NCBI GenBank assembly: GCA_002455375.1
Contig: DKKR01000036.1
Span: 1-26,086, forward strand
Direction of reading: 5' to 3'
Length of the DNA stretch: 26,086 nucleotides
Source: Bacteroidetes bacterium UBA6661
GTDB taxonomy: Bacteria; Bacteroidota; Bacteroidia; AKYH767-A; OLB10
This document shows positions 1 to 7,733 of this stretch, piece by piece; the first letter of the stretch is position 1, and each line of letters begins with the position of its first letter. The position numbers and the translations under genes were made by a program. A model generated the notes under the pieces. The model was not told the DNA's origin. It was given only the letters and a program-made list of their open reading frames with translations, and did no database searches.

Positions 1-63
1 GCGTACATGCTGAATGTACAAACCAATGGCAGCAACAATCAGGTGAGAGTGGTAGTGGAGTAA
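1..63 (+). CDS. 3' end of a probable T9SS-exported protein (partial)
   Basis: Reading frame 1 is open from the window edge to a TAA at 61-63 and encodes the last 20 residues of a protein, ending in VRVVVE. The pattern Y-x-L-x-V with a short Gly/Asn turn and a final basic-plus-valine strand resembles the C-terminal sorting domain (type A) of proteins exported by the Bacteroidetes type IX secretion system. The sequence shows only the tail, so the catalytic or binding part is unknown. The assignment is by resemblance over 20 residues. The hairpin directly after it supports this as a true gene end. Confidence 0.5.
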   Translation, partial: AYMLNVQTNGSNNQVRVVVE

Positions 64-82
64 TTATTTGGTTTAACAATTT

Positions 83-114
83 AAGAGGGACGATGCATTT
101 GTATCGCCCCTCTT
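83..114 (+). terminator. Hairpin terminator after the T9SS-tail gene
   Basis: AAGAGGGACGAT (83-94) faces ATCGCCCCTCTT (103-114), a 12-bp stem with one mismatch and an 8-nt loop, followed by a T-rich stretch (ATTTTTAT). It lies 19 nt after the stop at 61-63 and also lies beyond the convergent ksgA stop at 161, so it could serve both directions, although the T-tract favours the plus strand. Confidence 0.75.
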
Positions 115-160
115 ATTTTTATGAATCCGCTATAAATATTAAGTCGTTTCTATTCTTAAT

Positions 161-928
161 TTATTTGTAAAACCATTGTGTCAGTTCGTCAAATTGTGTC
201 CAATGTAGTTCTTCGGCTCTTTTACTTCCAAAAGGCATTTCACCCTTTTCAGCCATAACTGAAGTTAATTGATTTAAAGCATTTTTTAAAATTTTACGCC
301 TTTGATTAAATGCGGCTTTTACCACTCTTCTAAAGTCCGATTCTTTGCTAACAATTTTTTTAGTACTGTTTAGTTTAAGCCTGATTACACCTGATTTAAC
401 CTTTGGTGGAGGATTGAAAACATTTGGCTCTACTGTAAACAAATACTCGCAATCATAACAAGATTGAAGTAATACACTTTGTATTCCATAAGCTTTTTTT
501 CCAGTAGCGGAACAAATACGTTCAGCAACTTCCTTTTGAAACATACCCACAACTTCAGGTATCATGTTTCTATGCTCATATACCTTAAAAAGAATTTGTG
601 TTGAAATGTTATATGGAAAGTTTCCAATAATAGCAGTTGGGACAGAAATAATATTATTCAAGTCAGCGTGTAAAAAGTCTTCTTGTAACAATCGGAACTT
701 GCTACTATCAAAGTGTTGTTTGATATACGCTGCCGATTCCTCATCTATTTCAATCAAGGTTAACTTTCCGGCAAAACGACTAACTAACTCTTCCGTCAAC
801 ACTCCCATCCCCGGACCAATTTCAATAACCTGACTATATTGAGATAAAGTGAGTGAGTCAACAATAGTATTGGCAATATTCTTGTCTGTTAAAAAATGCT
901 GACCAAGATATTTTTTTGGTTTAACCAT
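161..928 (-). CDS. rsmA: 16S rRNA (adenine1518-N6/adenine1519-N6)-dimethyltransferase
   Basis: RsmA (KsgA) transfers four methyl groups from SAM to two adjacent adenosines in the 3'-terminal hairpin of 16S rRNA, a late step of 30S maturation. The 255-residue length is usual. The N-terminus carries the family signature KKYLGQHFL. SAM-binding motif I is at residues 36-42 (EIGPGMG), an acidic residue ends the next strand (EID, 60-62), and the catalytic motif IV is NFPYN at 103-107. A conserved FxPxPKVxS-like block, here FNPPPKVKS, lies in the second half. The ATG start at 926-928 places the usual MxKPKKxLGQ opening first. It is divergent from the LytTR regulator and reads toward the hairpin at 83-114. 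Identification is secure. Confidence 0.97.
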   Translation of the reverse strand: MVKPKKYLGQHFLTDKNIANTIVDSLTLSQYSQVIEIGPGMGVLTEELVSRFAGKLTLIEIDEESAAYIKQHFDSSKFRLLQEDFLHADLNNIISVPTAIIGNFPYNISTQILFKVYEHRNMIPEVVGMFQKEVAERICSATGKKAYGIQSVLLQSCYDCEYLFTVEPNVFNPPPKVKSGVIRLKLNSTKKIVSKESDFRRVVKAAFNQRRKILKNALNQLTSVMAEKGEMPFGSKRAEELHWTQFDELTQWFYK

Positions 929-943
929 GCTTAAGCTATTCAG

Positions 944-961
944 ATTTGCAAAAATGCAAAT
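944..961. repeat. Inverted repeat between rsmA and the LytTR gene
   Basis: ATTTGCA (944-950) and TGCAAAT (955-961) form a perfect 7-bp inverted repeat separated by AAAA. It lies in the divergent intergenic region, 16 nt upstream of the rsmA start. It could be an operator or simply AT-rich sequence; no family-specific operator is recognised. Confidence 0.35.
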
Positions 962-1040
962 TTGAATTGTTTCCTCGTTTACAAATAGGAAATGTTGTTA
1001 AGGTTATTGTTGAGAATAAAACATTCAATTGCCTTATTTT

Positions 1041-1048
1041 TATTTTTG
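1041..1048 (+). promoter_or_regulatory. Bacteroidetes-type -7 element for the LytTR gene
   Basis: TATTTTTG matches the TAnnTTTG -7 consensus used by the Bacteroidetes primary sigma factor. It predicts transcription starting about 17 nt before the GTG at 1071, which argues for that start over the upstream TTG at 1029. No convincing -33 TTTG was found at normal spacing. Confidence 0.45.
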
Positions 1049-1070
1049 CAGTTTAATCTTTTTGATTGTT

Positions 1071-1826
1071 GTGAAGTTAACCTCGCTTATTATTGAAGAT
1101 GATTCCATGCAGGCAGCAAGTCTGAAGAAGATGGTGGAAACAGCATGCCCCGAAATTACTGTTTTAGATATCTGTTTTACCATACCACAAGCTGAAGCGG
1201 CAATCAGAAAAATGAAACCTCAGTTTATTTTTCTTGACATCATGATGGAGCCTTTTACGGGGTTTGATCTGTTAAACCGATTTGTTGAAATTGATTTTGA
1301 AGTCATTTTTACCACAACCTATCAGGATTTTGCATATAAAGCAATTAAAGTTTCTGCAGTAGATTTTCTGCTTAAGCCATTTGGCGAAGAAGAACTTAAG
1401 CTATCTGTCAAAAAGTTAAAAGAAAAGATTGCATCCAAACAAACAATGGATTACTTGGGTTTGCTGATGCAGAATATTCAAAAAAAGCCTGAAGCTATGC
1501 AATTGGCTATTCCTGTTCTTACCGGTTATAGATTTGTTGAAGTCAGTCAGATATTATGTGTAGAGAGTAGTGGAAAGTTTAATCAGGTCTTTTTGATCAA
1601 TGGAGATGATTTTATCAGCACAATAACACTGGCTGAAATAGAAAAATTGGTTCCGGATATAATGTTTTTCAGATCAGCAAAAAATTTTATCGTGAACTTA
1701 TCTTATGTAATTGAGTATTTAAAAAATCAGGAAAAGATTATTTTGAAGAATGGTAAATCTGCTCCGCTTTCACGTTTGAAAAAAAATTCCTTTTTTGCGG
1801 CAATCAATCGCTTTCAGAATTCCTAA
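1071..1826 (+). CDS. LytTR-family response regulator
   Basis: This is a two-domain transcription regulator of the LytR/AlgR type. From the GTG at 1071 the product is 251 aa and begins MKLTSLIIEDD. The frame is open back to a TTG at 1029, but that start would add a 14-residue hydrophobic stretch and lie upstream of the probable transcription start. The receiver is intact, with the acidic pair in IIEDD, phospho-acceptor Asp in FIFLDIMM, Thr in FTTTYQD and Lys in LLKPF. The C-terminal ~100 residues form a LytTR DNA-binding domain (FVEVSQILCVES, then FFRSAKNFIVNL and APLSRLKKN). In Bacteroidetes such regulators usually pair with a membrane histidine kinase of the 5TM/LytS kind, and none is in the window. 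The 3' end overlaps the convergent dihydroorotase-like gene by a few bases. Confidence 0.9.
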   Translation: MKLTSLIIEDDSMQAASLKKMVETACPEITVLDICFTIPQAEAAIRKMKPQFIFLDIMMEPFTGFDLLNRFVEIDFEVIFTTTYQDFAYKAIKVSAVDFLLKPFGEEELKLSVKKLKEKIASKQTMDYLGLLMQNIQKKPEAMQLAIPVLTGYRFVEVSQILCVESSGKFNQVFLINGDDFISTITLAEIEKLVPDIMFFRSAKNFIVNLSYVIEYLKNQEKIILKNGKSAPLSRLKKNSFFAAINRFQNS

Positions 1827-3088
1827 AAGCCACTTAACTTATTGTTGTTGACGACACCAATAACTTTACCTATGAATTCTGTACCGTGAAATGGGGTGTT
1901 ATTCGATTTCGAAAACATTTCCTTCTCTGAAAAAATATAGGTTTTGTCAGGATGATATACTGTCATATTTGCTGTTTCAGCTTCATTGATGCTTGGCATT
2001 TCCAAACCAAGAATTTTACGTGGATTGCCTGAAAAAATATTAAATAAAATTTCAGCATCAAGCTGACCTTTAAAGGCTGTACTTAATGTAGCAAATGTTG
2101 TTTCAATGGATGAAATGCCATGTGCCGCATAATCATATTCGCAATTTTTTACCTCAATGTCCTGCGGAGAATGGTCACTGCATACACAATCAATCACACC
2201 ATCGGTAATTCCTTTTTTTAATGCCTGTATATCTGTTCTGCTTCGCAATACAGGTTTTACTTTGTATTTACTGTCAAATGATTCTACTAAAGTTTCATCA
2301 AGCATTAAATTGTGTGCATTTACTTCAGCTGTAATTTTAATTCCTTTTGACTTTGCATTGCGAATTTGTACCACACTTCCTGCTGTACTTATTCCGCTAA
2401 TATGAACCGGTATTCCTGTATATTCAGCAATCCTGATAATGCGGTTTAACCCGATTTCCTCAGCCACTGCCGGACAACCTTTCATTCCAGTTCTCACACT
2501 GCTGGGGCTTTCATTTATCAGATAGTTGTTACTTAAAGATGGTTCGTCAGCATACGAAATAATTCTTGCGCCAAATGTGTTGCTGTATTGTAAAGCTCTT
2601 ACAAGCATTCCGGGGTCGTTAACTTTTTTATCATCAGTAAAGGCAATGGCTCCGGAAACATACATCTCATATAGTTCTGCCATGTCAATACCTTTTCTGT
2701 CAGTAGTCAGGCATCCTGCAACATGAACATTAACCAAACTGTTTCGGCATTTGTTTAAAATAAATTCAGTATCACTTTTTGATTGTATCGGATATAATGT
2801 TGAAGGCATTAATAATACCTCTGTAAAACCACCTGCCGCTGCAGCTTTTATCCCGCTGCCAAGATCTTCTTTATACTCTTCACCGGGCTCTCTGAAATTT
2901 GCTCTCATATCAAACCAACCGGGCATCACATAACAACCCTTCAGGTCAAGCTCTTTTATTCCTTCCTCATTACCTGCGTTTGTAGTTATACTCTTAATTT
3001 TTCCGTTGACAATAATAATATCACGTGTCTTTTGATGATGTGTGGTTCCCGGGTTGATAATCCTTACCGATTTTAAGATTATATCCAT
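1823..3088 (-). CDS. Dihydroorotase-like pseudoenzyme (amidohydrolase superfamily)
   Basis: The 421-residue product aligns along its whole length with class I dihydroorotases (PyrC, carbamoyl-aspartate to dihydroorotate), but the catalytic metal centre is gone. The canonical D-x-H-x-H-F-R-E-P-G strand reads DMRANFREPG at residues 60-69, so both zinc-ligating histidines are Arg62 and Asn64. The third ligand (H in I-x-x-H-x-E-D) is Tyr179 in ISYADE, and the fourth (second H of HxxHxST) is Gly232 in HISGIST. The Asp residues of AFTDD (near 152) and CSDHSP (305) remain, as does the substrate-binding-like FREPG arginine. Non-catalytic dihydroorotase homologues (PyrX) are known as structural partners of aspartate transcarbamoylase. 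Whether this protein does the same is unknown, and no pyrB is visible. The start lies 4 nt after the stop of the BatA-domain gene, implying one transcript. Confidence 0.88.
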   Translation of the reverse strand: MDIILKSVRIINPGTTHHQKTRDIIIVNGKIKSITTNAGNEEGIKELDLKGCYVMPGWFDMRANFREPGEEYKEDLGSGIKAAAAGGFTEVLLMPSTLYPIQSKSDTEFILNKCRNSLVNVHVAGCLTTDRKGIDMAELYEMYVSGAIAFTDDKKVNDPGMLVRALQYSNTFGARIISYADEPSLSNNYLINESPSSVRTGMKGCPAVAEEIGLNRIIRIAEYTGIPVHISGISTAGSVVQIRNAKSKGIKITAEVNAHNLMLDETLVESFDSKYKVKPVLRSRTDIQALKKGITDGVIDCVCSDHSPQDIEVKNCEYDYAAHGISSIETTFATLSTAFKGQLDAEILFNIFSGNPRKILGLEMPSINEAETANMTVYHPDKTYIFSEKEMFSKSNNTPFHGTEFIGKVIGVVNNNKLSGF

Positions 3089-3092
3089 GGTT

Positions 3093-5150
3093 TTAATTTT
3101 TTAGTGTTACCATTTTTCTGTCACTGCGAAGTAATAATGTCTCTGCTATTAAAAATAGCAATGTTGCCAATATACAATATTTCCAGAGTGAAATGCCTGA
3201 TGAGTATTGTTTAATAAATTTTGTGAGGCCGCTTCCAGTAGGATTAACTACTTCTACTGATTTGAATTTGCCGTTACCATACATACTTTTTAATTCCTCA
3301 TCACTGAAGGCTTTCAGATCAGATTCTTTTCTATTGTAATTTAATGCAATGATTGAAAGTATGCTGTCGTTTAAATTTTTCAATTGATAGAAGCCTGCCT
3401 GTTCTATACCGGTTAGATTGATTAGTGTTCCATCATTTGTAGTTTTAAATTCAGGAATAATATCCGTTTTTGTATCGCTGTTAATTAAATGTAACACATC
3501 GTTTGTTTGTATTGATGAGGGTATTTTAATGTCACTGTTTTCTCCGATAAACAGAGTAGGCTGAGAAGATGGGGCACTTAACAATATGGTTTTGAAAAGT
3601 ACAGGTGCAAATAATGCATGAGTAACAAAAGTACCTGCCGCAGGTTGTGCTGCTGAAGTAAACTGATAAACACTACCGGATTTTCTATGGTAATAATTTA
3701 AAAAAGAATGACCGCCTTGCAATTGCATTACTATGTTTTTCCCTGACCTGAGTGAAGATACTGTTTCATAACTCTGATTTACTGTAGGTAAACTCATCCT
3801 TTCATCGGTCTTCTCAAACATATCGTGAAACAACGGATTGGCTAAGTCAAGTTTACTAACACTGATGCTGTTGGTGTTTAGGGTACTGTAATTTTCTACA
3901 TTCAGTTTACCAAAAAGATTTTCATAACCATTAGGTGTGATATTAGAATCGGGAAAAATAATTAATGTGCCCCCTAAATCAACAAAACGTGCAATTTCAT
4001 CACTCATTCCGGATGATATGTCTTTAAGGTCTGTTAGGATTACTGCATTGCACTTTTTCAGCATGGCATAATCAACTGCATTTTGAGTGCTGAAAGTATA
4101 ATCTATTAAACTATTATTCGCTAAGAGTTTGTCAATGAAAATATTCTTGCTGCTTCCAATATGATAAACAGGAATTTTATCTGCAATTCGAAAAGAAAGA
4201 TAATAGGTATCGTCAAAAGCAATCGGGTTGTCATCAATTTCTACTTTTGCCAATTGCCAGCCAGGCTGTATTATGGTGAAGTTCATTTTTACGGTAGCGT
4301 CCATTCCTGCATTAATTTTTGCAGATGCCACTGTTTTTTGTGAGTTGTTGATATAAAATCTAACAGGTACTTCGGCATCTTCGTTACCGTAGTTTCTGAC
4401 TTTAACATTGAGTTCAGATGGAGTATTCAGCTGAATTACCGGAGCACTTAGCCAGCATGAATCTATTGCAATATTTTTTACTTCTTCGGCATCTGTTTTT
4501 AGTAGATTTAATTTTAAGAGACTATCATTAACTCCCGGTTGCATATCAAAGAAGCTCTTTTGAAAGTCAGAAATAATAAATGATGAACGATTGTCAGAGT
4601 TTGATTTTTTTAATGCATCAGTCTGACGAATTAATACTTCATTGATGTTTCTACTTTGCGGATTTATTTTGATGTGATCTGTTAGCTCAAGCAATTCATC
4701 ACGGTCAATGAGTCGTTGCTGTTCACCTTTAAATTCATTTGTAAGTAGCTGAAACTTTGTTGATGACGGGAGTGATGTAGCAATGGTTCTGCATTTATCT
4801 TTTGCTTCATCAAGTAATGAACCTTCCTTGCCGGAAAGATTCATGCTGAAAGAATTATCAATATAAAGGCTGACGATTTGCTGCCCTGATGACTCTGTTG
4901 ACTTGGTTGGAACAAAAGGTTGTGCAAAAGCCAGAATCAGAAAGGCTAATGCCATAAGCCGCATTAGCAATACCAGCAAGTGCTTTAATTTAGAATGCGA
5001 TTGCGTTTGTTCTTTTATTTCTTTCAGAAACCTGACATTGGTGAATTCAATTTTTTTGAATCTCCTGAAATTAAACAGGTGTATAATGATAGGAATAGAA
5101 AGCGCTGCCAGAAACCAAAGAAAAAACGGATAAACGAATTGTATTGGCAT
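3093..5150 (-). CDS. BatA-domain membrane protein with degenerate vWA-like region
   Basis: This 685-residue protein has the Bacteroidetes BatA N-terminal signature: a first membrane segment at ~6-24 (YPFFLWFLAALSIPIIIHLF), a cytoplasmic basic stretch FRRFKKIEFTNVRFL, and a second membrane segment at ~57-76 ending in AFAQPF. After it comes a long extracytoplasmic part beginning with a vWA-type strand SLYIDNSFSMN, where Asp98, Ser100 and Ser102 fit the DxSxS MIDAS pattern. Beta-rich and Rossmann-like regions follow, and a final membrane segment (~655-675) leaves a short basic tail. BatA-domain proteins belong to the Bat (Bacteroides aerotolerance) group, but this is a standalone form, not part of a MoxR-batABCDE operon. 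It is first in a probable two-gene operon with the dihydroorotase-like gene, 4 nt apart. Substrate and function are unknown. Confidence 0.85.
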   Translation of the reverse strand: MPIQFVYPFFLWFLAALSIPIIIHLFNFRRFKKIEFTNVRFLKEIKEQTQSHSKLKHLLVLLMRLMALAFLILAFAQPFVPTKSTESSGQQIVSLYIDNSFSMNLSGKEGSLLDEAKDKCRTIATSLPSSTKFQLLTNEFKGEQQRLIDRDELLELTDHIKINPQSRNINEVLIRQTDALKKSNSDNRSSFIISDFQKSFFDMQPGVNDSLLKLNLLKTDAEEVKNIAIDSCWLSAPVIQLNTPSELNVKVRNYGNEDAEVPVRFYINNSQKTVASAKINAGMDATVKMNFTIIQPGWQLAKVEIDDNPIAFDDTYYLSFRIADKIPVYHIGSSKNIFIDKLLANNSLIDYTFSTQNAVDYAMLKKCNAVILTDLKDISSGMSDEIARFVDLGGTLIIFPDSNITPNGYENLFGKLNVENYSTLNTNSISVSKLDLANPLFHDMFEKTDERMSLPTVNQSYETVSSLRSGKNIVMQLQGGHSFLNYYHRKSGSVYQFTSAAQPAAGTFVTHALFAPVLFKTILLSAPSSQPTLFIGENSDIKIPSSIQTNDVLHLINSDTKTDIIPEFKTTNDGTLINLTGIEQAGFYQLKNLNDSILSIIALNYNRKESDLKAFSDEELKSMYGNGKFKSVEVVNPTGSGLTKFIKQYSSGISLWKYCILATLLFLIAETLLLRSDRKMVTLKN

Positions 5151-5169
5151 TTTTAATTGAGGAACGCCA

Positions 5170-5177
5170 CAAATATA
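5170..5177 (-). promoter_or_regulatory. -7 element for the BatA-domain gene
   Basis: On the minus strand this reads TATATTTG, an exact TAnnTTTG match 19 nt upstream of the ATG at 5148-5150. A -33 TTTG at standard spacing is not evident. Confidence 0.5.
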
Positions 5178-5231
5178 CTTAAATATGCACCATTTTAGTT
5201 AAAGTTGTATGAGTAATTAAATTAATGCATT

Positions 5232-5239
5232 TATTTTTG
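5232..5239 (+). promoter_or_regulatory. -7 element directly before rnhB
   Basis: TATTTTTG matches TAnnTTTG and ends only 7 nt before the rnhB ATG at 5247. If it is used, the mRNA would have a leader of about 0-4 nt. A TTG at 5205-5207 could be the -33 element, but the 24-nt spacing is slightly long. Confidence 0.35.
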
Positions 5240-5246
5240 CTCAGAG

Positions 5247-5852
5247 ATGCTTAAATCATATTTTTCTGATGATGTAGAAGCCGGCATAGACGAGGCCGGA
5301 AGAGGTTGTCTGGCAGGCCCTGTATTTACTGCTGCTGTAATTCTTCCTCGTGATTTTAGTAACGCTCAATTGAACGACTCAAAAAAGCTTACTGCTGCAC
5401 AAAGAGATAAGTTGCGTTTAGTTATTGAAAAAGAAGCTTTGGCCTGGGCAGTGGCATCCTGTACACATTCCGAAATTGATAAGATTAATATTTTGCAGGC
5501 TACATATAAAGCAATGCATAATGCAATCTCAAAGTTGGAAATATTTCCTGAAAGATTACTCATCGATGGCAACAGGTTTAAAAATTATAAAGCAGTACCC
5601 CATCATTGTATTGTAAAAGGGGATGGTTTGTTTGCTTCCATTGCTGCTGCATCTGTTCTTGCTAAAACACATCGCGATGAATATATGCTTCAGTTACATC
5701 ATAAACACCCTGTTTATTGTTGGGATAGAAATAAAGCGTATGCGACAGCAATTCATGTTGAAGCAATTAAGAAATTTGGCCTGTCTCCTTACCATCGGAA
5801 ATCATTTCAACTAAAATCATTACAACCTCAACTGATTTTTCCTGAAAACTGA
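5247..5852 (+). CDS. rnhB: Ribonuclease HII
   Basis: RNase HII cleaves RNA in RNA/DNA hybrids and nicks 5' of single ribonucleotides misincorporated in DNA, starting ribonucleotide excision repair. The 201-residue protein carries the family opening EAGIDEAGRGCLAGPV with metal-binding Asp15 and Glu16, then NDSKKL at 43-48, Asp107 in LLIDGNR, and Asp126 in VKGDG before SIAAASVLAKTHRDEYM. The C-terminal HPVYCWDRNKAY and SPYHRKSF blocks correspond to the usual YGFAxHKGY and SPxHRxSF. All four catalytic acids are present. The gene is divergent from the BatA-domain gene and convergent with the HD-domain gene. Confidence 0.97.
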   Translation: MLKSYFSDDVEAGIDEAGRGCLAGPVFTAAVILPRDFSNAQLNDSKKLTAAQRDKLRLVIEKEALAWAVASCTHSEIDKINILQATYKAMHNAISKLEIFPERLLIDGNRFKNYKAVPHHCIVKGDGLFASIAAASVLAKTHRDEYMLQLHHKHPVYCWDRNKAYATAIHVEAIKKFGLSPYHRKSFQLKSLQPQLIFPEN

Positions 5853-5863
5853 AATTGCACCGG

Positions 5864-7090
5864 CTAAAGGCATCCCGAGTCAACACATAGATAATGTTTC
5901 ACAACAGGCTTGCTTAGGGCAGAAATACTCAAGTTGTCCGAAGCATCAGCAATATCTTTAATTACATTATCCTTGAAAAGAATGTTTATGTTTTCCTGAC
6001 TTTTTGTATATGCACTGTTTTCGATTTTTCCTGTAAAAGCTAGACTTGATGCTTCTTCCTCTGTAATGTTATAAGCTTTTACAGCTTTCTTTAAATAATT
6101 TTCTGTTTCTTGTTGCGTAAATGACTTTTCCTGTAGTTTAATTTTAAACAGATTTCTGTCAATCAACCCTTTACATAAATGAGATAAAATAAAATCATCG
6201 TGGGTCATCCATTCTTTAATGCTGGTAAATATGTCGAAGTCATCAAGCAGACAGAACTCATCTATTAAATGTGGTTGTTGCTTAAAGTCTTTTGAAGTAA
6301 AATTATTTTTAAGAAATATTTTAAATGATTTTGTTCCGAATAAATCATGACCTTTTGCAGTCAAATAACGTGCTCTTTTTAAAGTGTTGATGAGTTGGTT
6401 TTCTGCAGCAAGAACTGTTTTATGCAAATAAACCTGCCAATACATTAGCCTCCTAGCAACAATAAATTTTTCTACTGAATAAATTCCTTTTGCATCAATA
6501 ACCAGCTTGTCATCAAATACGTTTAGCATTTTTAAAATTCTCTCACTGCTGATAATACCTTCAGAAACACCTGTAAAAAAACTATCACGTGCTAAGTAAT
6601 CCAATCGGTCCATATCCAACTGACTGCTGACTAACTGGTGTAGAAATTTTTTGGGATAAACATTTTTAAAAATTTCAATTGCCATATTCAATGCACCACC
6701 CATTGATTCATTGATTTTCTCCATAATCATCATGGAAATTTCTTCGTGCTTTAAATGCGCAACAAGTGTGTGCTCTAAAGCATGGGAAAATGGTCCATGC
6801 CCAATGTCATGAAGTAAGATAGCTGCACTCACTGCTTCTTCTTCAGTAGCAGAAATTTCATGACCTTTGTTTCTTAATGTTTCAATTGCAATTTGTGTTA
6901 TATGCATTGCACCAATAGCATGATGAAATCGCGTGTGTACTGCGCCCGGATAGACATATTGTGCCAATCCCAATTGCCTGATTCGCCTCAACCTTTGAAA
7001 GTATGGATGTTCTATCAGGTCGAATATAAATTCGGACGGAATGGTTATAAAACCATGAACCGGGTCGTTAATAATTTTTTTCTTATTCAC
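5864..7090 (-). CDS. HD-domain phosphohydrolase (dGTPase-like superfamily)
   Basis: This 408-residue protein belongs to the HD metal-dependent phosphohydrolase superfamily, in the branch typified by the opening NDPVHGFI. Candidate metal ligands are His56/His57 in RFHHAIGAMH, the His94-Asp95 doublet in ILLHDIGHGPFSHALE, and Asp161 in LDMDRLDYLARDS. The length and the arrangement VHTRFxHxxG-then-HDIGHGPFSH match the group annotated as HD-superfamily or dNTPase-like hydrolases, common in Bacteroidetes. The nucleotide substrate cannot be told from the sequence. The start is GTG (7088-7090); the same frame has a stop three codons upstream, so no longer start exists. A -7 element lies at 7112-7119. 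Confidence 0.88.
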   Translation of the reverse strand: MNKKKIINDPVHGFITIPSEFIFDLIEHPYFQRLRRIRQLGLAQYVYPGAVHTRFHHAIGAMHITQIAIETLRNKGHEISATEEEAVSAAILLHDIGHGPFSHALEHTLVAHLKHEEISMMIMEKINESMGGALNMAIEIFKNVYPKKFLHQLVSSQLDMDRLDYLARDSFFTGVSEGIISSERILKMLNVFDDKLVIDAKGIYSVEKFIVARRLMYWQVYLHKTVLAAENQLINTLKRARYLTAKGHDLFGTKSFKIFLKNNFTSKDFKQQPHLIDEFCLLDDFDIFTSIKEWMTHDDFILSHLCKGLIDRNLFKIKLQEKSFTQQETENYLKKAVKAYNITEEEASSLAFTGKIENSAYTKSQENINILFKDNVIKDIADASDNLSISALSKPVVKHYLCVDSGCL

Positions 7091-7111
7091 TATTGTTTAT
7101 TGGAGAAACAA

Positions 7112-7119
7112 CAAAAGTA
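7112..7119 (-). promoter_or_regulatory. -7 element for the HD-domain gene
   Basis: The minus strand reads TACTTTTG (TAnnTTTG), 21 nt upstream of the GTG start at 7088-7090. No clear -33 TTTG was seen. Confidence 0.4.
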
Positions 7120-7151
7120 AATAATAGTACAGTAGGTTTTTTTATGTGGAA

Positions 7152-7733
7152 TTATAGTGACCCGTTAAACAATGCGTCAATGGCACTCAGGTTAGAAACA
7201 AACCCAATTTTTTCTGAAAAAACCTGAGGATAGGAGGGAATGTTTAAATCAGAAATTTGTTTTTGTGATTTTGCATCAGAGATATAGCGGAAGTCATTTT
7301 TGTAGCTCGCCTGAAAAGATGTGGTAAAATTTATTGCTATCGTTTTCTTTTTGGCTTTCAAAATGAACGATAAAATTTTTGTGTTTAGTTCAATTAAGAG
7401 ACGATGGTTGTCAAATATAATAGATTCTAATTCGTCTTTATAAAATTCAAACAAGGCACTTCTGTTATATGCAGTAGTTAGGCTACGCCAATGTTGCTGC
7501 TTCCATTTGCCGCTACAAATTTCAATATTACCTGTTGGTGTTTTTATATGATTTTGTTTTATAGGAACAGTAAGCGTTTGTATTCTATTAGGGCCAAGGA
7601 TGTGACAGCGATTCCTGTTGGTCTGATGCGGAAAATGCTCCTTAGTTTCGATAATTATCTCATCGAACTGAAGAATATGTCTAATGTATTCCAGTGAAGG
7701 AAAATATGCTGTTGAAAATACAGCAATGGACAT
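7152..7733 (-). CDS. WbqC-like family protein
   Basis: The 193-residue protein has the marks of the WbqC-like family: AYFPSLEYI at the N-terminus, HFPHQTNRNRCHILGPNRIQ near 33-52, LTVPI, and the later block WKQQHWRSLTTAY. Members are often encoded in O-antigen or aminosugar loci, but the biochemical function is not well settled. The ATG overlaps the lepB stop by one base (TAATG), so its translation is probably coupled to signal peptidase. The lepB-wbqC pairing is one I recall as common in Bacteroidetes. The gene lies close to the glycan cluster but is transcribed away from it. Confidence 0.85.
   Translation of the reverse strand: MSIAVFSTAYFPSLEYIRHILQFDEIIIETKEHFPHQTNRNRCHILGPNRIQTLTVPIKQNHIKTPTGNIEICSGKWKQQHWRSLTTAYNRSALFEFYKDELESIIFDNHRLLIELNTKILSFILKAKKKTIAINFTTSFQASYKNDFRYISDAKSQKQISDLNIPSYPQVFSEKIGFVSNLSAIDALFNGSL

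Noticed and set aside
564..833. 89-residue plus-strand reading frame inside rsmA
   Set aside because: It lies fully antisense to a confidently identified gene, shows no recognisable domain and has a biased composition expected from the opposite strand of a coding region.
1029..1070. TTG start of the LytTR gene giving a hydrophobic N-terminal extension
   Set aside because: Response regulators are soluble, the receiver begins right after the GTG at 1071, and a -7 element at 1041-1048 lies inside the extension.
2157..2405. 82-residue plus-strand frame antisense to the dihydroorotase-like gene
   Set aside because: Low-complexity, hydrophobic and Ser/Thr-rich, with no upstream signal; typical antisense shadow.
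1823..3088. Considered as ordinary catalytic PyrC
   Set aside because: All four histidine ligands are substituted, which is incompatible with the known binuclear metal mechanism.
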